Shown one piece after another: positions 54,164-63,023 of a DNA stretch of 64,000 bases. Each line of letters begins with the position of its first letter. Position 1 is the first letter of the stretch. The notes below the pieces were generated by a model that did not search any database, was not told the origin of the DNA, and saw nothing but the letters and a program-made list of their open reading frames with translations. This DNA is from Gemmatirosa kalamazoonensis. Its GTDB lineage: Bacteria > Gemmatimonadota > Gemmatimonadetes > Gemmatimonadales > Gemmatimonadaceae. Made by a program: the position numbers and the translations under genes. The DNA lies in contig NZ_CP007128.1 of the NCBI RefSeq assembly GCF_000522985.1, positions 1,844,220-1,908,219 of the forward strand, in the 5' to 3' direction.

Positions 54164-56416
54164 GTGCCCAGGATCAAAACCTTCCTCGCACTCGCCTGCC
54201 TAACGACGACCCTGGGTGCGCAGCCGACCGACCGAGCGTCGCGCATCGCCGACAGCGTCCTGAAGCTCATGACGCTCGACGAGAAGATCGGCCAGCTCGT
54301 GCAGGCGCCGGGGCAGTGGAACCAGACCGGCCCCGCGGCGCCCGCCGGCGGCGAGCAGGGGATCCGCGAGGGGAAGATCGGCTCGTTCCTCAGCCTGTGG
54401 GGCGCGGCGGAGACGCGGAAGCTGCAGCGCATCGCGGTGAACGAGTCGCGGCTGCACGTGCCGCTGCTGTTCGCGATGGACGTCATCCATGGGTGGCGCA
54501 CGATCTTTCCCGTGCCGTTGGGCGAGGCGGCGACGTGGGATCCGACGGCGGTGGAGCGCTCGGCGCGCGTCGCCGCCGTGGAGGCATCGGCGTTCGGCAT
54601 CCACTGGACGTTCGCGCCGATGGTGGACATCGCGCGCGACGCGCGGTGGGGGCGCATCGTCGAGGGGTCGGGGGAGGATCCGTTCCTCGGCTCGGTGATG
54701 GCGGCGGCGCGCGTGCGCGGCTTCCAGAACGGGCCGCCCAACACGACGCTCCTGGCGACGGTGAAGCACTTCGCGGCGTACGGCGCGGCGGAGGGCGGGC
54801 GCGACTACGACACCGCGGAGCTGTCCGAGCGCACGCTGTGGGAGACGTACCTCCCGCCATACGAGGCCGCAGTGCGGGCCGGCGCGGCGACGATCATGTC
54901 GTCGTTCAACGACATCGGCGGCACACCCGCGCACGCGAGTCGCTGGCTGCTGAGCGAGGTGCTGCGCGGGCAGTGGGGGTTCCGGGGGCTCGTGGTGAGC
55001 GACTGGGCGGGCATCGAGCAGCTCATGCCGCACGGCGTCGCGGCCACGAAGGCGGAGGCGGCCACGCGCGCGATGAACGCCGGCGTCGACGTCGACATGT
55101 CCGACTACGTCTACCAGACGGATCTCGCGGCGGCGGTGCGCGCCGGCACCGTGCCGATGGCCGCGGTCGACTCGGCCGCGCACCGCGTGCTGCGCGCGAA
55201 GGCCGCGTTCGGGCTGTTCGCCGACCCGTACAAGCACAGCGACACGACGCGCGAGCGCACGGCGATACTCACCGCCGAGAACCGCCGCGCGGCGCGCGAG
55301 GTGGGGCGCGAGGCGATCGTGCTCCTGAAGAACGACCGCGACGCGCTGCCGCTCGCGAAGCGCGGCACGGTCGCCGTCATCGGGCCGCTGGCCGACGACC
55401 GCAACGCGCCGTTAGGCTCATGGAACGGCGCGGGCCGGGCCGAGGACGTCGTGACGCCGCTCGCCGCGATCCGTGAGGTGGTGGGCGCGTCGCGCGTGAC
55501 GTACGTGCGCGGCGTGCCGGTCGACACGCCGAACACGGATGGGATCACGGCGGCGGTTCGCGCCGCGCGTGCCGCGGACGCGGTGGTCCTCGTGCTCGGC
55601 GAGCGCGCGGACATGACCGGCGAGGCGTCGGTGCGGTCGTCGATCGAGCTGCCGGGCGAGCAGCTCCTGCTCGCGAAGGCGGTCGTGCGCGCGGCGCGCG
55701 GCACGCGCAAGCCGGTGGTCGCGGTGCTCATGAATGGCCGTCCGCTCGCCGTGCCGTGGCTCGCCGACAGCGTGCCCGCGCTCGTGGAGTCGTGGTTCCT
55801 CGGCGTGGAGCACGGCCACGCGCTCGCCGACGTGCTGTTCGGCGACTACAACCCGGCGGGGCGACTGCCGAGCACCTTCCCGCGCGCCACGGGGCAGCTC
55901 CCGATGTACTACGACCACAAGAACACCGGGCGGCCGCCGGAGGAGAGCAACCACTACACGTCGAAGTACCTCGACATCCCGTGGACGCCGCAGTTCGTGT
56001 TCGGGCACGGGTTGAGCTACACGACGTTCCGCTACAGCGTGCCGCGCCTCTCGGCGACCAGCGTGCGCGCGGGCGACAGCGTCGTCGTGGAGGTCGACGT
56101 GACGAACACCGGCCGCCGCGCCGGTGACGAGGTCGCACAGCTGTACCTGCGCGACGACGTCGCGACCACGGCGCGCCCGGTGCGCGAGCTGCGCGGCTTC
56201 CGGCGGCTCACGATCCAGCCGGGCGAGACACGGCACCTGCGCTTCGTGCTGAACCGCGAGGCCATGGCGATGCTCGACGTGGATCTGCGACGCGTCGTCG
56301 AGCCGGGGACGTTCACCGTGTGGGTGGGCGGGAGCTCGGCGGCGACGAACGAGGCGCGCTTCACGCTCACCGGCGACGTGGTGTTCCTCGCGCCGGCGCC
56401 GCCGCGGTACCACTGA
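54164..56416 (+). CDS. bglX: GH3 beta-glucosidase (BglX-like)
   Basis: A 750-aa secreted GH3 enzyme with signal peptide (IKTFLALACLTTTLGA). The nucleophile Asp is in GLVVSDWAGIEQL; LFAMDVIHGWRTIFPVPLGEAATWDP and ASRWLLSEVLRGQWGF are family blocks. The alpha/beta sandwich (REAIVLLKNDRDALPLAK, LVESWFLGVEHGHALADVLFGDYNPAGRLP) and fibronectin-III-like C terminus are complete. It releases glucose from the non-reducing end of beta-glucans. Next to a GH144 enzyme it may act on sophoro-oligosaccharides. Confidence 0.92.
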   Translation: MPRIKTFLALACLTTTLGAQPTDRASRIADSVLKLMTLDEKIGQLVQAPGQWNQTGPAAPAGGEQGIREGKIGSFLSLWGAAETRKLQRIAVNESRLHVPLLFAMDVIHGWRTIFPVPLGEAATWDPTAVERSARVAAVEASAFGIHWTFAPMVDIARDARWGRIVEGSGEDPFLGSVMAAARVRGFQNGPPNTTLLATVKHFAAYGAAEGGRDYDTAELSERTLWETYLPPYEAAVRAGAATIMSSFNDIGGTPAHASRWLLSEVLRGQWGFRGLVVSDWAGIEQLMPHGVAATKAEAATRAMNAGVDVDMSDYVYQTDLAAAVRAGTVPMAAVDSAAHRVLRAKAAFGLFADPYKHSDTTRERTAILTAENRRAAREVGREAIVLLKNDRDALPLAKRGTVAVIGPLADDRNAPLGSWNGAGRAEDVVTPLAAIREVVGASRVTYVRGVPVDTPNTDGITAAVRAARAADAVVLVLGERADMTGEASVRSSIELPGEQLLLAKAVVRAARGTRKPVVAVLMNGRPLAVPWLADSVPALVESWFLGVEHGHALADVLFGDYNPAGRLPSTFPRATGQLPMYYDHKNTGRPPEESNHYTSKYLDIPWTPQFVFGHGLSYTTFRYSVPRLSATSVRAGDSVVVEVDVTNTGRRAGDEVAQLYLRDDVATTARPVRELRGFRRLTIQPGETRHLRFVLNREAMAMLDVDLRRVVEPGTFTVWVGGSSAATNEARFTLTGDVVFLAPAPPRYH

Positions 56417-56486
56417 GCGTGTCGCTGGCGGGTGGGGCGGAGCCGAGCGTATGCTAGGGGCATCCACCGCGAAGGGACGAGACCCG

Positions 56487-57119
56487 ATGGAGAGCCCGGA
56501 AGAGCGGTACTACACGCCGGAGGAATACCTGGCGCTGGAGGACGCGGCGCTGGAGAAGCACGAGTACTTCGACGGGCGCATCTACGCGATGACGGGCTCG
56601 AGCCTGAATCACGCGCAGATCACGATGAACGTCCACGTCCTGCTGGCGAACCAGCTCCGCGGCCGTTCGTGCCGCGTCTTCAACATGGACGTGAAGGTGC
56701 TCGTGTCGGAGACCGGGTTGTTCACGTATCCCGATGCCTCGGCGCTCTGCGGCGAGCCCCGGTTCAAGGACGCCAAGTCGGCGATCCTGCTGAACCCGTC
56801 CACGATCGTGGAGGTCCTCTCGTCGTCGACGGAGCGTTACGACCGCGGACGGAAGTTCGAGCATTACGCGCGCATCCGCTCGATGCGCGAGTACGTGCTG
56901 ATCGCGCAGGACTATCGACACGTCGAACGGTTCAGGCGCGCCGACGCGAGCACGGAATGGGGGTACCTCGCCGTCGACGATCTCCAGGCGTCGGTCGAGC
57001 TGCCGTCCATCGGTTGCACGCTCGCGGTGCGTGACGTGTACGAGCACGTCGACGTGCCGCCGCGTCCGCCCCTGCGCGCGCTGTACGAGATCCCTCCCGA
57101 CTACGCCACATGCGACTGA
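56487..57119 (+). CDS. Uma2 family endonuclease-like (DUF820)
   Basis: A 210-aa PD-(D/E)xK-type protein. The core has HEYFDGRIYAMTG, YPDASALCGEPRF with the Asp, IVEVLSSSTERYDRGRKFEHY with Glu and Lys, and REYVLIAQDYRHVERFRR. Uma2 proteins are abundant in Cyanobacteria and some other phyla, with no established role. It sits between carbohydrate-degradation genes but shares no obvious function with them; it overlaps the downstream esterase by 10 bases. Confidence 0.85.
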   Translation: MESPEERYYTPEEYLALEDAALEKHEYFDGRIYAMTGSSLNHAQITMNVHVLLANQLRGRSCRVFNMDVKVLVSETGLFTYPDASALCGEPRFKDAKSAILLNPSTIVEVLSSSTERYDRGRKFEHYARIRSMREYVLIAQDYRHVERFRRADASTEWGYLAVDDLQASVELPSIGCTLAVRDVYEHVDVPPRPPLRALYEIPPDYATCD

Positions 57120-58204
57120 CCGCTCTCCTCCTTCTCGCGTCCGCGCCCGCGCTCGCGCAGCCCCGTCCCCCGCGCACCCCCGGCGACACGCTGAAGTCCC
57201 CCGTCGTCGGCGAGAACGGCGTCGTCACGTTCCAGCTCTACGCGCCGAAGGCGACGGAGGTCTCGCTGCGCACCGAGGGCCCGGCGCCGTTCGCGAACCA
57301 GAAGCTCGTGAGGAACGAGCAGGGCGTGTGGAGCGCGACCGACACCGTGCCGGCGGATCTCTACATCTACTGGTACGACGTCGACGGCGTGCCGGTCGCC
57401 GACCCGCGCAACAACGCCACGCGCCTCAACCTGAGCACCGTGCGCAGCCTGCTCGAGGTGCCGGGCGCGGCGAGCGACTTCTTCGCCGAGCGCGACGTGC
57501 CGCACGGGCAGGTGGCGACCGTGTGGTACCGGTCGACCGTGTTGGGCATGCCGCGGCGCATGCAGATCTACACGCCGCCGGGCTACGCGACGAGCGGTGC
57601 GCGGTACCCGGTGTTCTACCTGCTGCACGGCGCGGGCGACGACGACCGGTCGTGGCTCATGGCGGGGCGCGCGAACTTCATCCTCGACAACCTCATCGCG
57701 GCGGGGAAGGCGAAGCCGATGATCGTCGTGATGCCGAACGGCAGCGTGTCGCGCGCGCCGGGCACCCGCGATCCGTACCCCGAGTCGTTCGCGCAGGAGA
57801 TCGTGCCGTACGTCGAGCGGAACTTCCGCGTGCTGCCGGGGCGCGACGCCCGCGCCATCGCCGGACTGTCGATGGGCGGCGGCCACACGCTCGCCATCGC
57901 GCTGCCGAACCTCGACAGGTACGCGTACGTCGGCGTGTTCAGCTCCGGCTTCCTCGGCCCGGGCGGCGCCGATTCCGTGGCGAAGGCGTACCAGGGCGCG
58001 ATGAGCGACCCGCGCATCAACCGTCTCAAGCTGCTCTGGCTCGCGACGGGGAAGGAGGACTTCATCCTGCCGACGACGAAGGCGACGCTCGCCGCGTTCG
58101 ATCGCAACCACGTGCGCTACACGTACAAGGAGAGCGAGGGCGGGCACACGTGGCCCAACTGGCGCGCCTACCTGTACGAGTTCGCGCCGCAGCTCTTCCG
58201 CTGA
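57110..58204 (+). CDS. Secreted CE1/enterochelin-esterase-like carbohydrate esterase
   Basis: A 364-aa protein with signal peptide (TALLLLASAPALA). The N-terminal ~100 residues form an E-set/CBM48-like domain (VVTFQLYAPKATEVSLRTEG). The esterase domain has RMQIYTPPGYATSG, VFYLLHGAGDDDRSW, GLSMGGGHTLAIA with the nucleophile, and EGGHTWPNWRAYLYEF with the His. Such enzymes remove acyl or feruloyl groups from polysaccharides. It is a natural partner for the GH144 and GH3 enzymes. Confidence 0.88.
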   Translation: MRLTALLLLASAPALAQPRPPRTPGDTLKSPVVGENGVVTFQLYAPKATEVSLRTEGPAPFANQKLVRNEQGVWSATDTVPADLYIYWYDVDGVPVADPRNNATRLNLSTVRSLLEVPGAASDFFAERDVPHGQVATVWYRSTVLGMPRRMQIYTPPGYATSGARYPVFYLLHGAGDDDRSWLMAGRANFILDNLIAAGKAKPMIVVMPNGSVSRAPGTRDPYPESFAQEIVPYVERNFRVLPGRDARAIAGLSMGGGHTLAIALPNLDRYAYVGVFSSGFLGPGGADSVAKAYQGAMSDPRINRLKLLWLATGKEDFILPTTKATLAAFDRNHVRYTYKESEGGHTWPNWRAYLYEFAPQLFR

Positions 58205-58214
58205 GGATCCGGAC

Positions 58215-59570
58215 ATGCAACGGTGGACGACGTTAGGCAGCCTGCTGCTGGTCGCGGCGTGCGCGGGGCGCAATGGGGCGACGGCGACGGACCGCAGCGA
58301 GATGCGGCTCACCGGGCGCAGCGTGTCGTGGCTCACGCCGCCGTCGCGCGACTTCGCGCTCGACGTCGACTTCAAGGTCGACGCGCCGGCCACCAGTGCG
58401 GGCGTGCTGCTGCGCGCCGACAGCGCACGCCCCGACGCCGGCTATCGCGTGCCGATCCGCGACGCGCCGCCGGGTGGACCGTACGAGCGCTTCCAGCGCA
58501 TGACCGGCGCGATCGACGGCGTCGCCGCGCCCACGCATCTCGCCACGCGGCCGGCCGGCGAGTGGAACCACTATCGCATCGAGGTCGCCGGACAGCGCTA
58601 CCGCGTCTTCCTGAACGGGGAGCTGGTGAACGACTACTTCGGCACGCGCGCGCGCGCGGGGCTCGTGGGGCTGCAGGGCTCCGACACGACGCCCGCCGTG
58701 ACGTATCGGAATGCGCGCCTGACGTCGCTCGCTGCCGGGCCCGAGACGTTAGGCGACGCGTTCACGGTGCCTGGTTCGGCGAAGCCGGTGCGCGTGCTCG
58801 TCGTCACCGCGACGCACGGCTTCCGGCACACCGAGGCGATCGACGCGTCCCGCGAGGTGCTGCCGGAGCTCGCGCGCACGACGGAGTTCCGTTTCGACTT
58901 CTCCGACACCGCCGGCGCGATCACCGCCGCGAACCTCGCGCGCTACGACATCCTGTTCCTCGACAACGCGACGCTCCGCGCGGCGCCCGCCGACACGACC
59001 GCGGCGGCGCTCGCGGCGGTGCGCGCGAAGGGCGTGAAGGATCCGCTTTCGGCCGACCAGATGGCGGCGCTCGACGCGTTCGTGCGCGGGGGCAAGGGAC
59101 TCGTCCTCGTGCACTCCGCGCTCGATGCGGGCTACGGCTCGGCGACGTACCGCGAGCTGGTGGGCGGCGGGCTGTTCGAGATGCACCCCTGGGTGGAGCC
59201 CGTGCACGTCGTGGTCGAGGACCGCGCGAACGGGGCGACGCGCCACTTCGCCGACCCGCTCTGGATCCGCGACGAGATCTACGTCCTCGACACGAGCCCG
59301 CGCGCCACGAGCCACGTGCTGTTGTCGCTCGACAAGGCGTCGGCCGGCGAGGCCAACATGGCGCGGATCACGCCGACGTCCGCCGCGGCGCGCGCCGACC
59401 ACCCCACGTCGTGGGTGCGACGGCACGGCCAGGGGCGCGTGTTCGCGACGGTGCACGGCCACTTCGGCGACGTGTGGCACCGCCCCGATTTCCTGCAGCA
59501 CCTGCTGCAAGGGCTGCGCATCGCGGCGGGGACAGTGCCGGCGGACTTCACGCCGGGGCGGTCCATGTAA
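58215..59570 (+). CDS. Lipoprotein with DUF1080 (GH16-like fold) and ThuA-like domains
   Basis: A 451-aa lipoprotein (lipobox LLVAACAGR). Residues about 30-175 fold as the DUF1080/3-keto-disaccharide hydrolase sandwich (DFALDVDFKVDAPATSAGVLLR, EWNHYRIEVAGQRYRVFLNGE). Residues 190-440 match ThuA (VLVVTATHGFRHTEAI, GKGLVLVHSALDAGYGS, WVRRHGQGRVFATVHGHFGDVW). ThuA and DUF1080 proteins take part in oxidised sugar (3-keto) breakdown. It ends the carbohydrate locus. Its start is 11 bases after the esterase stop. Confidence 0.82.
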   Translation: MQRWTTLGSLLLVAACAGRNGATATDRSEMRLTGRSVSWLTPPSRDFALDVDFKVDAPATSAGVLLRADSARPDAGYRVPIRDAPPGGPYERFQRMTGAIDGVAAPTHLATRPAGEWNHYRIEVAGQRYRVFLNGELVNDYFGTRARAGLVGLQGSDTTPAVTYRNARLTSLAAGPETLGDAFTVPGSAKPVRVLVVTATHGFRHTEAIDASREVLPELARTTEFRFDFSDTAGAITAANLARYDILFLDNATLRAAPADTTAAALAAVRAKGVKDPLSADQMAALDAFVRGGKGLVLVHSALDAGYGSATYRELVGGGLFEMHPWVEPVHVVVEDRANGATRHFADPLWIRDEIYVLDTSPRATSHVLLSLDKASAGEANMARITPTSAAARADHPTSWVRRHGQGRVFATVHGHFGDVWHRPDFLQHLLQGLRIAAGTVPADFTPGRSM

Positions 59571-59576
59571 GAGCTC

Positions 59577-59667
59577 GAACCGCAGAGGACGCAGAGGACG
59601 CAGAGGAGAACAACAACAATTCTTTCTTGTTGGTTTTCCTCTGCGTCCTCTGCGTCCTCTGCGGTTC
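59577..59667. repeat. Palindrome with CGCAGAGGA tandem arms (family 1)
   Basis: Arms 59577-59607 and 59637-59667 match perfectly over 31 bases; each contains three CGCAGAGGA units. An inner CAACAA/TTGTTG pair adds to the centre. It fills the gap between the convergent ThuA and aminotransferase genes, overlapping the latter's stop. Confidence 0.93.
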
Positions 59668-60793
59668 AGTGCTTCAGCCCCGATCGCTCCGCCAGCACCT
59701 CGGCGCACGCGTCGAGGCAGCGCTGGACGCCGTCGACGGTGTGGTCGCCCATGTGGCCGACGCGGAACGTGCGTCCCTTGAGCGGGCCGTAGCCGCCGCC
59801 GACGGTGAAGCCGCGCGCCTTCGCGCCCTTCACGACGTCGTCGCCGGTGATGCCGTCGGGCAGCGTGACCGCGCTCACGGTGGGCGAGCGCTCGCCTTCC
59901 GGCGCGAGGATGCCGACGCCCGGCAGGCGCTCGCCGAGCGACGCCGCCCAGCGGTGGGTCGCCTCGGCCATCGCGCGGTGGCGCGCCCACCGCGCCGCGA
60001 TCGTCTCCTCGCGCACGCGCGCGAGCTGCGCGTCGAGCGCGTAGAGCAGCGGCAGCGCGGGTGTGTTCGGCGTCTGGTTCTTCTTCGCGAACTCCTCGAA
60101 CTCCGCGAGGTCGAAGTACATGCCGCGGCCGCGCGCGTGCGCCGCATGGCCGATGAACTCCGCCGACGCGACGCCGAACGCGAGGCCCGGCGGGAGCGCG
60201 AGCGCCTTCTGCGAGCCGGTGAGCGCGAAGCCGAGTCCCCACTCGTCCACGCGCAGCTCCGCGCCGGCGGCGCCCGTGACGCTGTCGACGAGGCACTGCG
60301 CACCGTGCTGGGTCGCGGCGGCCGCGACGGCGCGTATGTCGGTGAGCGCGCCGGTGGACGACTCGGAGTGGACCACCGTGACGGCGGCGTAGCGGCGCCT
60401 GCCTAACGCTCGGGCCACGTCGTCGGGATCGGCGCCGCGCCCCAGCGGCACCTCGAGCACGTCCACGTCGCGCTCGCAGTTGCGGCCGATGTGCGCGAAC
60501 CGCTCGCCGAACGCACCGCCGACGACGGCGAGGATCGGTCCGTCCGGGGCGCAGCGCACGGCGCCCTCCATGAACCCCGTCGCCGACGAGGTGCTCACGA
60601 ACACCGGCCGCTCCGTGAGGAACACGGCGCGCAGTCCGTCCTGGATGCGCGCGAACATCCCCTCGAAGACCTTGCTGCGGTGGGAGATCATCGGCCGCGT
60701 CATCGCGGCGAGCACCTCGGGGCGCACCTCCGTCGGGCCGGGGAGGAAGAACGTGCCCGGCGCGGGAAAGTCCATCGGCGGCGGCGCGGTCAT
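59666..60793 (-). CDS. Class V aminotransferase (serine-glyoxylate/phosphoserine type)
   Basis: A 375-aa pyridoxal-phosphate enzyme: FLPGPTEVRPEVLAAMTRPMISHRS, the Lys in ALTGSQKALALPPGLAFG, VVHSESSTGAL and DSVTGAAGAELR. It belongs to the group with serine-glyoxylate and alanine-glyoxylate aminotransferases, which in several phyla do the SerC step. In the same operon as serA and serB, it most likely makes phosphoserine from 3-phosphohydroxypyruvate and glutamate. Its ATG overlaps the serB stop (ATGA). Confidence 0.85.
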   Translation of the reverse strand: MTAPPPMDFPAPGTFFLPGPTEVRPEVLAAMTRPMISHRSKVFEGMFARIQDGLRAVFLTERPVFVSTSSATGFMEGAVRCAPDGPILAVVGGAFGERFAHIGRNCERDVDVLEVPLGRGADPDDVARALGRRRYAAVTVVHSESSTGALTDIRAVAAAATQHGAQCLVDSVTGAAGAELRVDEWGLGFALTGSQKALALPPGLAFGVASAEFIGHAAHARGRGMYFDLAEFEEFAKKNQTPNTPALPLLYALDAQLARVREETIAARWARHRAMAEATHRWAASLGERLPGVGILAPEGERSPTVSAVTLPDGITGDDVVKGAKARGFTVGGGYGPLKGRTFRVGHMGDHTVDGVQRCLDACAEVLAERSGLKH

Positions 60794-61449
60794 GCGAGGA
60801 CGGTCTCCAGGAGCTGGTCGAAGGACGCGATCTCGAGGTCGGCGCCGCGCACCACCGGCTCGCGCCGCACGACGCCGGTGAACGCGGCGAACGCGTCGAC
60901 GGCCGGGCGCATGGCGAGATCGGTGGCGCCGTCGCCGACGGCGAGCGCGGGGCGGGGGAGCCCGCCGTCGGTGAGGAGCGCGGTCGCGACGTCGCGCTTG
61001 CCGGACTGCGTGGCGAGCGGCGAGCCGGCGTCGAAGGCGAAGTACTGGCCGCCCATGTCGACGACGACGTCCACGGCGTGCACGTCCTGCGGCGCGAGAC
61101 CCAAGCTACGCGCGAGCGGGATGATCGACTGTCGAATTCCACCGCTCACGAGCGCGACGCGCACGCCGGCGGCGCGCAGCCGCGCGATCGCGTCCGCCGC
61201 ACCGGGGACGACGGCGCCCACGTACGCGTCGGCCAGCGCCGCGAGCTCCGCGCGTCCCGGACGCACGAGCGCGAGCCGCTCGCCGTAGACGCTCTCCAGC
61301 GCGATCTCCCCCTGCATCGCGCGATCGGTGAGCGCGGCGACGCGCGCCACGACGTCCGGACCGCGCTGGGCGGCGAGCCAGTCGATGCCCTCGAGCGCGG
61401 CGAGCGTCGAGTCGACGTCGAGGATGATCGTGCGGTAGCGCGGCGTCAC
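60790..61449 (-). CDS. serB: Phosphoserine phosphatase (HAD superfamily)
   Basis: A 219-aa HAD hydrolase: DVDSTLAALEG with nucleophile Asp, the motif II Ser in ALVSGGIRQ, and VGDGATDLAMRP for Mg2+. The cap and length fit SerB without the ACT extension. GTG 61449 overlaps the upstream gene's stop (GTGA). It removes the phosphate from phosphoserine, the last step to serine. Its position between serA and the aminotransferase supports this role. Confidence 0.9.
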   Translation of the reverse strand: MTPRYRTIILDVDSTLAALEGIDWLAAQRGPDVVARVAALTDRAMQGEIALESVYGERLALVRPGRAELAALADAYVGAVVPGAADAIARLRAAGVRVALVSGGIRQSIIPLARSLGLAPQDVHAVDVVVDMGGQYFAFDAGSPLATQSGKRDVATALLTDGGLPRPALAVGDGATDLAMRPAVDAFAAFTGVVRREPVVRGADLEIASFDQLLETVLA

Positions 61450-62843
61450 GGCGCGAAGACGTTGCCGGGCGACAGGATGCCTAACGGATCGAGCTCGCGC
61501 TTCACGGCGCGCATCACTGCGAGCTGCGTGTCGCCGAGCTGCATGGCGAGCCACTGTCGCTTCACCTTGCCGATCCCGTGCTCGGCGGACACCGTGCCGC
61601 CCATCGTCACGACGTGGCGGAGCGTCGCCTCCACCGCGTGCTCCATGCGCACCAGCTCCTCGGCGTCGCGCGCGTGGTAGTGCTGGTGCGGGTGGCCGTT
61701 GCCGGCGTGGCCGAACGTGGCGGCGATCTCCACGCCGTGCGCCGCCGCGATCTCGTCGCTGGCGACGAGCGCCTCGTGCAGCCGCGGATACGGCACCGCC
61801 CAGTCGGTGGAGACCTTGCGGCCGCCCGCGGCGCGGTACTTCACGGCGCGCTCGTTCAGCGTGGCCGGCACCGCGTGGCGCATGCGGCGCGCCTCGCGCA
61901 GGTTCTGCTCGCCCTCGAACACCTGGATGTCGTCGCCGAGCGCGCCGTGTCCCTCGGCGAGCGCGAGCCACGCGTCGAGATCCACCGCGCCGTCGTCGAA
62001 CGCTTCCTCCTCCACGTACGCGTACGCCGAGGCGTCCTGCGCCCACGTGCCGCCGACGAACTCGCGCGCGATCCGGAACGCCTTCGCGTCGAGATACTCG
62101 AGGCACCGCGGCTGCACGCCGGCGTCGCCGTGGTCGCGCGCCGCGCGCGCCGCGGCGATGAACGCGAGCGCGTCCTTCGCGGTGCGGAACGGCACGCCGA
62201 GCCCGGTGACCGTCGTCGGCAGCGGGAGCAGGCGCAGCTCGGCGGCGAGCACGACGCCCAGCGTGCCCTCGCTGCCGACGAACCAGTCCACCGGGTCCTG
62301 CACGAACGGCGGGCCGGCGGTGTTCTTCTCGAGCGCGGGGCGCCGCACCTCGATCACGCGCCCGTCGGCCAGCGCGACGGTGAGCGCCGCGACGTGCGGC
62401 CGCGTGGCGCCGTACTTCAACGACCGCGCGCCCGAGGAGTTACACACGATCGCGCCGCCCACGCTCGACTCCTCCTCGCTCGTCGGGTCGGGCGCGAGGA
62501 GCAGCCCGTGCGCCGCGGCGGCGCGCTTCACGTCGCCGAGCAGCGCGCCGGGCTCCGCGCGCACGACGCGCGCCGTCGGGTCGACGTCGAGCACACGGTC
62601 GAGCGCGCGCAGCGAGAGCACGAGGCCGCGATCGGTGATCGACCCGCCGACGTAGCTCGTCTGCGCGCCCGCGGGCGTCACTGGCGTGCGCGTGCTCGAC
62701 GCGTCCTTCAGGATCTCCACGACCTCCGCGGCGGACGTCGGGCGCGCGACCGCCTCGGGGACGAGGTAGAGCCCGGAGGCGTCGGCGGCGAACGCGGTGC
62801 GGACGTCGAGGTCGGTCGTGACGAGACGATCCGTGTCAGGCAT
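61446..62843 (-). CDS. FAD-linked oxidase, D-2-hydroxyglutarate/glycolate/lactate dehydrogenase type
   Basis: A 465-aa flavoprotein with the VAO-type FAD-binding domain (VTPAGAQTSYVGGSITDRGLVLSL, SSVGGAIVCNSSGARSLKYGAT) and the C-terminal GlcD-type domain (GHAGNGHPHQHYHA, GTVSAEHGIGKVK, LDPLGILSPGN). It lies between serA and serB in one operon. SerA-type enzymes reduce 2-oxoglutarate, and D-2-hydroxyglutarate dehydrogenases remove the product and pull SerA forward; this fits the context. Glycolate oxidase remains possible. A palindrome ends 8 bases before its ATG. Confidence 0.85.
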   Translation of the reverse strand: MPDTDRLVTTDLDVRTAFAADASGLYLVPEAVARPTSAAEVVEILKDASSTRTPVTPAGAQTSYVGGSITDRGLVLSLRALDRVLDVDPTARVVRAEPGALLGDVKRAAAAHGLLLAPDPTSEEESSVGGAIVCNSSGARSLKYGATRPHVAALTVALADGRVIEVRRPALEKNTAGPPFVQDPVDWFVGSEGTLGVVLAAELRLLPLPTTVTGLGVPFRTAKDALAFIAAARAARDHGDAGVQPRCLEYLDAKAFRIAREFVGGTWAQDASAYAYVEEEAFDDGAVDLDAWLALAEGHGALGDDIQVFEGEQNLREARRMRHAVPATLNERAVKYRAAGGRKVSTDWAVPYPRLHEALVASDEIAAAHGVEIAATFGHAGNGHPHQHYHARDAEELVRMEHAVEATLRHVVTMGGTVSAEHGIGKVKRQWLAMQLGDTQLAVMRAVKRELDPLGILSPGNVFAP

Positions 62844-62850
62844 CGGCGCG

Positions 62851-63016
62851 TCGACAGGATGAACGGGGCTGTGCGTTTTCTTCGACAGGATGAACAGGAC
62901 GGACAGGATGACAACCAACACGAGAGAACTTGTTGTTGGTGTTCATCCTGTCCGTCCTGTGCATCCCGTCGAAAGAAGAGGCTGACGTTCCTGTCGATCC
63001 TCTCGTCCATCCTGTC
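62851..63016. repeat. ~165-bp palindrome with ACAGGATGA arms (family 2) inside the ser operon
   Basis: Nested arms: TCGACAGGATGAACAGGACG (from about 62882) and its near-complement (to about 62973), plus outer GACAGGATGAACG (62853) and its counterpart ending 63016. The inner centre is AACCAACA..TGTTGTTGGT. It lies between the serA stop (63024) and the next start (62843). The same unit is at 321-404, including the CCAACAA core. Confidence 0.9.
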
Positions 63017-63023
63017 ACCGGCG

